Both the position numbers and the translations under genes were made by a program. The notes under the pieces were generated by a model that was given only the letters and a program-made list of their open reading frames with translations, was not told where the DNA came from and did no database searches. 64,000 bases of DNA from Halovivax asiaticus JCM 14624 (lineage in GTDB: Archaea > Halobacteriota > Halobacteria > Halobacteriales > Natrialbaceae): the NCBI RefSeq assembly GCF_000337515.1, contig NZ_AOIQ01000017.1, positions 62,001 through 126,000 of the forward strand. The letters run 5' to 3'. Position 1 is the first letter of the stretch. Every line of letters begins with the position of its first letter. This document shows, one piece after another, positions 49,257 through 56,766 of the stretch.

Positions 49257-50792
49257 ATGCAATTGCCACAGGCACAGCTCGCGGTCCTGGAGGCCGCGAG
49301 CGCAGACGATGCACAGTCCGTCGACGCCCTCGCGGCGGCGACCGATCTTCCCCCCGAAACCGTCACGGGGGCGCTGTTCGCCCTCGAGGAGGAGGGCCTG
49401 GTCGCCGTCTCCGAGCACGTCGACGAATCGATCTCCCTCACCGAGGAGGGAGAAACGTACACAACGGAGGGCCTGCCGGAAGTCCGGCTCTACGAGGCGG
49501 CCCTCGACGCCGGCGCCGACGACACACCTGCCCAGATGGGCCAGATCATCGGCGCGTCCGGACTCGAAGGCCCACAGGTCGACATCGCGCTCTCGAACTA
49601 CGCCCGGAAGGGTTACGGCGCGATCGACAGCGGCGAACTCACCGCCGATTCGGACGCCGAGCCCGATTCAGATCCGGAGGGCGCCGCGCTGTCGGCGATC
49701 ACCGGGGCGGACGGGGACGGTGGCGTCGCCGTCGACGACGTCGAGGTGGACGGCGACGTGGTGGACCAGCTCGAACGGCGGGACCTGATCGAACGCCAGG
49801 AGTCGACGACGCGGTCGGCCACGCTCACCGACGCCGGCGTGACCGAACTCATGGCCGGCGTCGAGACGGCCGAGACCGTGGGCCAGCTCACGCCGGAACT
49901 ACTCACGAGCGGCGACTGGCGCGACGCCGAGTTCGCCGAGTACAACGTCGAAGCCGACGCCGAGGAGAGACACGGCGGCCGGATGCACGTCCTCCGGCGG
50001 ACCGCCGAGCGCGTCAAGGAGGTCCTCGTCGGGATGGGTTTCCAGGAGATGGACGGCCCGCACGTCGACGCGGACTTCTGGATCAACGACTGCCTCTTCA
50101 TGCCCCAGGACCACCCGGCGCGGACCCACTGGGATCGCTTCGCGCTCGAGGAGCCGAGTCACATCGACGACCTGCCCGACGATCTCGTCGAGCGAGTCGA
50201 ACGCGCTCACCGCGAGGGTGTCGGTGAAGACGGCGAGGGGTACCACTCTCCCTGGGACGAGGACTTCGCCCGCGCGCTCGCGCTACGGGGCCACACGACA
50301 TCGCTCTCGACGCGGCACCTCTCGGGCCACCAGATCGGTGAGATCGAGCCACCGGCGCGCTTCTTCAGCGTGGAGAAGGCCTACCGGAACGACACGCTCG
50401 ACTCGACGCACTTGCTCGAGTTCTTCCAGATCGAGGGCTGGGTGATGGCCGACGAACTCTCCGTGCGCGACCTGATGGGGACGTTCGAGGAGTTCTACGC
50501 CCAGTTCGGGATCACGGACATCGAGTTCAAACCGCACTACAACCCCTACACGGAGCCGAGCTTCGAACTGTTCGGCACGCACCCGACGACGGGCGAACTG
50601 ATCGAGATCGGCAACTCGGGCATCTTCCGCGAGGAGATGCTCGAACCGCTGGGCGTCGAGGCCGACGTGATGGCCTGGGGGCTCGCGCTCGAACGACTCG
50701 CCATGCTGGTCACCGGCGCCGAGGACATTCGTGACCTCCACGGCTCGCTGGCCGATCTCGAGTTCCTGCGGAACGCGGAGGTGATCTACTGA
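49257..50792 (+). CDS. pheS: phenylalanine-tRNA ligase alpha subunit PheS
   Basis: A 511-residue archaeal/eukaryotic-type alpha subunit. The N-terminal 200 residues include winged-helix-like modules (LPQAQLAVLEAASADDAQSVDALAAATDLPPETVTGALFALEEEGLV). The class II catalytic core begins around GRMHVLRRTAERVKEVLVGMGFQEMDGPHVDADFWINDCLFMPQDHPAR. Motif 2 is RFFSVEKAYRNDTLDSTHLLEFFQIEGW, and motif 3 is ADVMAWGLALERLAMLVTG. It overlaps pheT by one base (TGATG). Confidence 0.97.
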   Translation: MQLPQAQLAVLEAASADDAQSVDALAAATDLPPETVTGALFALEEEGLVAVSEHVDESISLTEEGETYTTEGLPEVRLYEAALDAGADDTPAQMGQIIGASGLEGPQVDIALSNYARKGYGAIDSGELTADSDAEPDSDPEGAALSAITGADGDGGVAVDDVEVDGDVVDQLERRDLIERQESTTRSATLTDAGVTELMAGVETAETVGQLTPELLTSGDWRDAEFAEYNVEADAEERHGGRMHVLRRTAERVKEVLVGMGFQEMDGPHVDADFWINDCLFMPQDHPARTHWDRFALEEPSHIDDLPDDLVERVERAHREGVGEDGEGYHSPWDEDFARALALRGHTTSLSTRHLSGHQIGEIEPPARFFSVEKAYRNDTLDSTHLLEFFQIEGWVMADELSVRDLMGTFEEFYAQFGITDIEFKPHYNPYTEPSFELFGTHPTTGELIEIGNSGIFREEMLEPLGVEADVMAWGLALERLAMLVTGAEDIRDLHGSLADLEFLRNAEVIY

Positions 50793-52687
50793 TGCCAACC
50801 GTCGACATCGACCCCGATGAACTGCGAACGCTCGCCGACGTGACGGACGTCGCCGACGAGGAGCTCAAAGACGACCTCTTCGCGCTCGGCCTGGAGTACG
50901 AGGGCGAGACCGAAGACGGCGACTTCGAACTCGAGTTCGCGCCCGACCGCCTCGATCGCCTCTCCGTCGAGGGAATCGCCCGCTCGCTGCGCTACCAGTA
51001 CGGCGAGGACCGCGGCGTCTACGTCCCGACGACGACCGAGGCTGACTGGACGATCCGGGTCGACGAGGCCGTCCCCGCCGAGCGGCCGTACGTCACCGGC
51101 GCGGTGATTCGCGGCGTCGATCTGGACGAGGAGTCGCTCGACTCGCTCATCCAGCTCCAGGAGAAGCTCCACGCGACGATGGGTCGCAACCGCGTGAAGG
51201 GCGCGATCGGGATCCACGACCTGACGATGCTCCGCGGCGCACCCGCAACCGAGGGCAACCCGACGATCCGCTACACCGGCGTCGCCCCCGACGGCGAGCG
51301 CTTCGTCCCGCTCGATTCGGATCGGGAACTGACGCCCGGTGAGGTTCTTGAGGACCACCCGACGGGTCGCGAGTACGCACCCGTCGTCGACGACTACGAG
51401 GCGATGCCCGCGATCTACGACGACCTCGGGCTGTTCTCGTTCCCGCCGGTGATCAACGGTCGCCGGACGGAGGTCTCGACGGACTCGCGCGACCTGTTCG
51501 TCGAACTGACCGGCACGGACCAGTGGACGATCGACCGGATGTGTGCGATCATCTGCTACGCGCTGGACGCTCGCGGTGCGACCATCGAAGACGTCACCGT
51601 CGAGTACGCCGATCCGTCGGTCGCCGCGGCGGCGATCGAGGAGAGCGACGGCCGCGACGAAGCCGGCGGATCCGACGAAGCGGGTGGCGCACACGGTGAG
51701 GCAGGGAGCGGACCCGACGAGGCTGCCGAGGCCGACACCGGAGCGCCCACCCTCGTCCGGCCCGACTTCTCGACGAAGACCAAGACCGTTTCCCACGATC
51801 GGATCGAGTCCATCCTCGGGATCGAACTCGACCCGGACGAGGTACAGGATCTGGCCGAACGGGCCGGTCTCGAGGCCGAAACGCGCGAGGAGACGGCTGT
51901 CGAGGTCGTGAGTACGATCGACGACGCCGACGTCGCGGACGAGACGGTTCGGGTCTACGACGTGACGATCCCGCCGTACCGCGTGGACGTGCTCCACCCG
52001 CTGGACGTGATCGACGACCTCGGCCGGGCCTACGGCTTCAACGAACTGGCGCCGAACTACCCCGAGATCGGCACCGTCGGCGGCCGTCACGAGCGGAGTC
52101 GGCGCGAGGAGGCCGTTCGCGAGACGCTCGTCGGTCTCGGGTTCGAGGACATGCTCGACTTCCACCTCATCGGGGAGGCGGACGCCTACGATCGCATGGG
52201 CGTCGAGCCGGGCACGGACGTCCTCGGCGGCAGCGACCCCGCCCGGATCAAGAACCCCTACAGCGAGGACTTCGGGATCGTCCGCCCCTGGGCGCTCCCT
52301 TCGCTCCTCCTGGTGCTCGAGAACAACACCCACCGGGCGTACCCGCAGGACCTGGCCGAGGTCGGCTTCGTCGCCGAGGTCGACGAGACGGCGCCGACCG
52401 GCGTCGCCGAGTCGCGCCACGTCGCGGGCGTCCTCGCGCGCCACGATGCCGCCTACGAGGACGCCAAGTCCCGCCTCCAGGCCCTGTGCCGCGCGTTCGA
52501 CGTCGATCTGGAGACGCCACCGACCGATCACCCGTCGTTCGTCGATGGCCGGGCCGCAACCGTCGTCGCGGACGGCGACGCGGTGGGCGTGATCGGGGAA
52601 CTGCACCCCGCGGTGCTCGTCGAGCACGACCTCGAGGTTCCCGTCGCCGCGTTCGAGTTCGATCTGGCCGGACTCGGAGCCGAGTGA
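50792..52687 (+). CDS. pheT: phenylalanine-tRNA ligase beta subunit PheT
   Basis: A 631-residue archaeal beta subunit. B3/B4 editing domain motifs are FAPDRLDRLSVEGIARSLRY, then GNPTIRYTGVAPDGERFVPLDSDRELTPGEVLEDHPTGREYAPVVDDYEAMPAIYDDLG and FPPVINGRRTEVSTDSRDLFVELTGTD. Residues about 284-319 form a Gly/Glu/Asp-rich low-complexity insert. The C-terminal catalytic-like domain contains GFEDMLDFHLIG and VGFVAEVDETAPTG. Confidence 0.97.
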   Translation: MPTVDIDPDELRTLADVTDVADEELKDDLFALGLEYEGETEDGDFELEFAPDRLDRLSVEGIARSLRYQYGEDRGVYVPTTTEADWTIRVDEAVPAERPYVTGAVIRGVDLDEESLDSLIQLQEKLHATMGRNRVKGAIGIHDLTMLRGAPATEGNPTIRYTGVAPDGERFVPLDSDRELTPGEVLEDHPTGREYAPVVDDYEAMPAIYDDLGLFSFPPVINGRRTEVSTDSRDLFVELTGTDQWTIDRMCAIICYALDARGATIEDVTVEYADPSVAAAAIEESDGRDEAGGSDEAGGAHGEAGSGPDEAAEADTGAPTLVRPDFSTKTKTVSHDRIESILGIELDPDEVQDLAERAGLEAETREETAVEVVSTIDDADVADETVRVYDVTIPPYRVDVLHPLDVIDDLGRAYGFNELAPNYPEIGTVGGRHERSRREEAVRETLVGLGFEDMLDFHLIGEADAYDRMGVEPGTDVLGGSDPARIKNPYSEDFGIVRPWALPSLLLVLENNTHRAYPQDLAEVGFVAEVDETAPTGVAESRHVAGVLARHDAAYEDAKSRLQALCRAFDVDLETPPTDHPSFVDGRAATVVADGDAVGVIGELHPAVLVEHDLEVPVAAFEFDLAGLGAE

Positions 52688-52742
52688 GGGCCGATTCCGA
52701 GACGGGAACTCCGTCGTTTCGCTGCCGGTCGACCGCTCGCCG

Positions 52743-53951
52743 TTATCGTGTTCGCAGCGAGCCGACCGCGTTTCGGAGGTCTTGTACGAACGGTCGGATA
52801 TCGTCTTTTTGCAGGTAGTCGAACCGGGGATGTGAGACGAGCGAGCGGGCGACGGAGCCGACCGCAGCCGGGAAGGAGGGGCGGTCGACCAGGTCGACGT
52901 CGTCGGCGAGGATCGAGTGCAGGTAGAGCAGTTCGCCGCGGAGGAGGTGGCCGGCCACCCCGACATCGTACGCCGGGGCGATCTCGCCACCGCCGTTGCA
53001 CAGCTGCCAGTAGTAGTACGGGAAGTCGACGCCCGCCTGGACGGTGAACGGCAGCGACGACCAGAATCGCGGGTTGATCTCCATGAGTTTGAACTCGCCT
53101 GTCTCCTCGTCGCGCAGGAACTCCACCATCGCGAGGCCGTGCCAGTCGAGTTCGTCGAGCAGGGCGAGGCCGGCGGTTTCGAGAGCGGAGATGTCGACCG
53201 ACTCGCGAAAGGCGCTCGGGCCGCCGGCGTAGCTGTAGCCGCGGCGCTGACGGTGCTGGAAGGTCGCGACGGGCTCGCCCTCGTCGTAGAGCGCGAAGAA
53301 ACCGTACTCGTGGGGCGTGTGGACGTACTCCTGACAGATGGGTTCGTGGCCCATCTCGGCGGTGAGCGCCGCGACGTCTGGCTCGGTCCCTGGCGGCAGG
53401 TAGGTCGTCGTCGGCGGTGCCGTACAGTCGGCCGGATCGCAGTCGACGTAGGCGTCGGCCAGAATCGAGTAGCGCGGTTTGACGATCCACTCGCGACCGG
53501 GGTCGTCGACCTCGCCGACGAGGTGCGTCTCCGGTGCGTCGATTCCGGCGGTCTCGGCCGCCTCGAAGAGCGTACACCGGTCCTGGACGCGACGGAGTGT
53601 GTCGGGCGCCGGCCAGAGCGGTTCGATCTCGGCGGCGAACTGCTCGCGATAGCGCGAGAGGACGTACACGTCGGCCTCCCGGACGGGGACGATCGCGTGG
53701 ACTGCGTCGCGACGGGCCAGGTCGAGCAATGCGTCCCGATACCCCAGCAGGTCGTCCTGCGGGGCCGGAACTGGTACCACCTCGTCGCAGTACGCCGAGT
53801 GGACGGCGGGCGCCGTCGGCGTCTCGGAGACGACCACGGTTCGGACGCCGCGCCGACCGAGCGACCGCAGGCACGCGACACTACTCGGTGCGTCGATGGC
53901 GGGGACGACCACCGACGCCGATTCGTCGTCGGCGCTCACGTCGGACTCCAT
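52743..53951 (-). CDS. ATP-grasp carboxylate-amine ligase-like protein
   Basis: A 402-residue ATP-grasp protein. The pre-ATP-grasp part is SVVVPAIDAPSSVACLRSLGRRGVRTVVVSE. The ATP-grasp fold includes EWIVKPRYSILADAYVDCD, ICQEYVHTPHEYGFFALYDEGEP and MVEFLRDEETGEFKLMEINPRFWSSLPFTVQAG with the metal-binding Glu and Asn. Substrate unknown; similar haloarchaeal proteins lie near glycan genes. It converges with pheT. Confidence 0.88.
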   Translation of the reverse strand: MESDVSADDESASVVVPAIDAPSSVACLRSLGRRGVRTVVVSETPTAPAVHSAYCDEVVPVPAPQDDLLGYRDALLDLARRDAVHAIVPVREADVYVLSRYREQFAAEIEPLWPAPDTLRRVQDRCTLFEAAETAGIDAPETHLVGEVDDPGREWIVKPRYSILADAYVDCDPADCTAPPTTTYLPPGTEPDVAALTAEMGHEPICQEYVHTPHEYGFFALYDEGEPVATFQHRQRRGYSYAGGPSAFRESVDISALETAGLALLDELDWHGLAMVEFLRDEETGEFKLMEINPRFWSSLPFTVQAGVDFPYYYWQLCNGGGEIAPAYDVGVAGHLLRGELLYLHSILADDVDLVDRPSFPAAVGSVARSLVSHPRFDYLQKDDIRPFVQDLRNAVGSLRTR

Positions 53952-54129
53952 TACAGAGAGAAAATCGACAAGCCGGCGTAGTTATGCGGCGACTGCCGGC
54001 CGCGCGATGGCCCTAGCAGGAGCCTACTGGCGAGCCGTCGGGTGATTCACTGTCGCCGACGGCGGCTCTCGTGGTGGTCGGCTCGTCCCGGTCCGGTCGG
54101 GGAGCCAGCGACGGGGCCTCCCGTGGCGG

Positions 54130-54327
54130 CTAGAATTCGTGGTCGAGCTGGTCCTCGTCGGCTTTCTGGATGATGATCTTGCCGTCGCGGACGCGCACGA
54201 ACACGTCGTCTCCAATGTCCATGCCGGCGACGGCGAGTTCGTCCTCGTGCAAGTTGAGGTGTACGTTGTGATAGTTGCCGTCCTCGTCTTTGGCACCACT
54301 CGGACTCAGCTTCTTTTTCCGGACCAT
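54130..54327 (-). CDS. small AbrB-like (SpoVT-type) protein
   Basis: A 65-residue protein beginning MVRKKKLSPSGAKDEDGNYHNVHLNLHEDELAVAGMDIGDDVFVRVRDGKIIIQKADEDQ. The strand pattern of DIGDDVFVRVRDGKIIIQKA resembles the swapped-hairpin AbrB fold. Basic N-terminus. Its promoter may include the AT-rich GGATATACTTAAG at about 54357-54369. Probably DNA-binding; target unknown. Confidence 0.75.
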   Translation of the reverse strand: MVRKKKLSPSGAKDEDGNYHNVHLNLHEDELAVAGMDIGDDVFVRVRDGKIIIQKADEDQLDHEF

Positions 54328-54734
54328 CGCGGGGTTCTACTGAGAGGTTCGCCGTAGGATATACTTAAGTGTTTTCTACGCAACGGCGTGGCGGTCCCGG
54401 TTTTTCCGCCGGTGAGGGGTCTCGTAACAGGGTGGTCCACGTCGGTGGGCGGATCGGCGTCGAGTCGACCCACATGGTGGTCGGTCGCCACGGGCGAGCC
54501 ACGCCGGTCGCGTCCCGATCAGGTGGTACCGTACGCTGCTAACCGACTCGGACAGATTGATCGACCCACTGAAACACCGTGTACAGCCGACGGTGTCGTC
54601 CGGTTTCGGTCGGCAGCCGGTGATACCCAAGAGGGTGGTCGCGCCCGTCACTTAAACGTACCGCCGCTGTCGGCTGATTGTCGGGGATATCTTTATGTCA
54701 TACTGTGCGCTGAGTTGGCATGGAGGCTGGAACC
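54328..54734. promoter_or_regulatory. divergent promoter region of the AbrB-like and MC1 genes
   Basis: About 400 bases between two divergent genes. An AT-rich block at 54357-54372 suits the minus-strand gene. GATATCTTTATGTC at about 54685-54698 is a TATA element 37-50 bp before the MC1 start. The middle holds no frame with coding character. Confidence 0.55.
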
Positions 54735-55043
54735 ATGGTACGTGAAGATGGTAAGCGCAACTTCGCACTTCGCGAAGGAAGCGGTGACGAATCGAGCGTC
54801 TTCTCCGGAAATACACCGAGACAGGCCGCACTGAAGGCGGCCCGTCGGCTCGAACCGGGCTCGAGCGAATCGAGTGCGGACCGGGTCGAACTCAGACTCC
54901 GGGAGAAGGGAACCGACAAGGTACACATCTACGAGGGCTGGGCGTGGGAGGAGACCGCTCCCGACGACAAGCCCGACTGGATGCCCCAGGAGATCACGGA
55001 AGCGAACGTTTCGAAGCAGGGTATCGAACACATTGAGGAGTAA
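54735..55043 (+). CDS. MC1-family nonhistone chromosomal protein
   Basis: A 102-residue DNA-binding protein. The pattern MVREDGKRNFALREGSGDESSVFSGNTPRQAALKAARRLEPG is the MC1 hallmark, followed by RVELRLREKGTDKVHIYEGWAWEETAPDDKPDWMP, with the conserved Trp/Arg DNA-contact residues. MC1 binds as a monomer and bends DNA sharply. ATG 54735 (MVREDGK) is the family start; an earlier ATG at 54720 would add five residues. Confidence 0.95.
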   Translation: MVREDGKRNFALREGSGDESSVFSGNTPRQAALKAARRLEPGSSESSADRVELRLREKGTDKVHIYEGWAWEETAPDDKPDWMPQEITEANVSKQGIEHIEE

Positions 55044-55231
55044 TCGGACGGCGTACTGAGCCCCCTTCTACTGTGCCGACGGTTCCCGATGAGCGACGCT
55101 ACCCGAGCGGCCGACCTGTCCGGAGCGGCTCGTCGTCAGTACTCACGCGGCCGTCGTCGACCATCTGACACGCGGGTGGACCGGGACCCTTCGATCCACG
55201 GTCTTTTCTCTGGGCATCCCCTAGGAGGGGC

Positions 55232-56038
55232 ATGCACACCGTCACGCTCGGTCCGGAAGGAACGTACTCCCACCGGGCCGCTCGTACCGTGAGCGACTCG
55301 GTCGCGTTCCGGCCGTCGGTGACGGCGATCGTCGAGGCGGTCGCCGACGGGTCGTTCGACCGCGGCGTCGTCCCGATCGAGAACAGCATCGAGGGCAGCG
55401 TCACCGAGACGCTCGACGCGCTCGCAACGCGGGACGTCTCGATCGTTCGCGAGGTCGTCACCCCGATCACGCACGCGTTACTCGCCCAGGAAGACGATTT
55501 CGAGACCGTCGCGAGTCACTCCCAGGCACTCGCCCAGTGCCGGTCGTTTCTCGCGGCGGAGTATCCGGACGTCACCCGGGAATCCGTCGCCAGTACGGCG
55601 GCGGCCGTCGAACTGGCTCGGGAGGATCAGTCCGTTGCGGCCATCGCCCACCCGAGCACGGCCGAGGATGACCTTCGCGTGCTCGCGACCGAGATTCAGG
55701 ACCGCCCGTCGAACGAGACGCGATTTTTCGTGCTCGGACCCGAGTCGGCTCGTTCGTCGGCCGGTGGGAAGACGACGATCGTCATCTATCCGGCGTCGAA
55801 CCACCCGGGATTGCTCTATCAGCTTCTCGGCCCGTTCGAGGAACGTGGCGTCAACCTCACGCGAATCGAATCCCGGCCGAGCGGGAAGCAACTGGGCGAC
55901 TACCGGTTTCACCTCGATCTGGAGGGTGGCCTGTACGAGCCGCGAATCGAGGCGGCCGTCGAGGCGGTCGAAGCCGTCCTCGACGACGGCTGGGTACGCT
56001 GGCTCGGCTCCTACGACGTGGAACACGCGGTCGAGTGA
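55232..56038 (+). CDS. pheA: prephenate dehydratase PheA
   Basis: A 268-residue enzyme converting prephenate to phenylpyruvate in phenylalanine synthesis. The catalytic domain has GPEGTYSHRAA, then VVPIENSIEGSVTETLDAL, then the substrate motif TRFFVLG. The C-terminal ACT domain, which senses phenylalanine, has KTTIVIYPASNHPGLLYQLLGPFEERGVNLTRIESRPSGKQLGDYRFHLDLEG. Stand-alone archaeal form, no chorismate mutase domain. Confidence 0.96.
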   Translation: MHTVTLGPEGTYSHRAARTVSDSVAFRPSVTAIVEAVADGSFDRGVVPIENSIEGSVTETLDALATRDVSIVREVVTPITHALLAQEDDFETVASHSQALAQCRSFLAAEYPDVTRESVASTAAAVELAREDQSVAAIAHPSTAEDDLRVLATEIQDRPSNETRFFVLGPESARSSAGGKTTIVIYPASNHPGLLYQLLGPFEERGVNLTRIESRPSGKQLGDYRFHLDLEGGLYEPRIEAAVEAVEAVLDDGWVRWLGSYDVEHAVE

Positions 56039-56146
56039 CCGGCGGCAGACGTCGGGGTCGGCGGTCGCCCCTTCCAGTCGGTAGTCGGCCGTTGCGTTCG
56101 ACGATCGTGGGGGGAACTTATCTCCGCTCGGCCCCTATGGCCGCGT

Positions 56147-56572
56147 ATGCGCCGAAACCCGTTCGACGATCTCGAAGAGCTGTTCGACCGTCTCAGCAAC
56201 CAGTTCGAGGATACGATGGTCGGCGAGAGCGGACTGGCCGTTCCCGGAACGGTCGGCGTGGACGTCGCCGACACGGGCGAGGAGTACGTCGTCACCGCCG
56301 ACCTGCCCGGTTACGACACGGAAGACGTCGATCTCCGGCTGGTCGACGGCGCGCTCCAGCTCGAAGCCAGTCGGAGCGGGACGGAGACCACCGAGGACGG
56401 TGACTACATCCGCCGTGAGCGGACCCAGCGAACGGTCGACCGTCGTATCCGCATCCCGGAACCGGTCGACGAGGAGGGCGTCGAGGCCACGTACAACAAC
56501 GGCGTGCTCACCGTGACACTCCCGAAACTCGCCGGGAGCGAGGGTGGCGGCCACGAGATCGACATCAGCTGA
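56147..56572 (+). CDS. hsp20: Hsp20/alpha-crystallin small heat-shock protein
   Basis: A 141-residue small heat-shock chaperone. The alpha-crystallin domain runs from VGVDVADTGEEYVVTADLPGYDTEDVDLRLVDGALQLEA to VEATYNNGVLTVTLPKL, with the conserved NGVLTVTLPK near the end and a short C-terminal tail. The N-terminus MRRNPFDDLEELFDRLSNQFED is typical of haloarchaeal Hsp20. Confidence 0.93.
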   Translation: MRRNPFDDLEELFDRLSNQFEDTMVGESGLAVPGTVGVDVADTGEEYVVTADLPGYDTEDVDLRLVDGALQLEASRSGTETTEDGDYIRRERTQRTVDRRIRIPEPVDEEGVEATYNNGVLTVTLPKLAGSEGGGHEIDIS

Positions 56573-56766
56573 CGACCCGAGCGAGCGCCTGTCACGAGCG
56601 TAGCCGCGGTACGGCCCGGATTCGGGTTCGCGTTTACCGACCCTGGGAGATTGTTCTCCAGCAGTCGGTGCGTGAGTGCCGGCCAAAACCCACAGCCCAG
56701 ACCCACCCGCGAGGGCACCTGCATGGAAAGCTATAGGGTCGCCCGTCACTCGACGTGTAGATACTG

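Noticed and set aside
50786-53881. Over 1000-residue minus-strand open frame
   Set aside because: Lies antisense to pheT, whose identity is certain; Arg/Ser-rich and Val/Asp-rich translation is a strand shadow.
55089-55292. Small plus-strand open frame overlapping the pheA start
   Set aside because: No independent coding character; pheA start region explains it.
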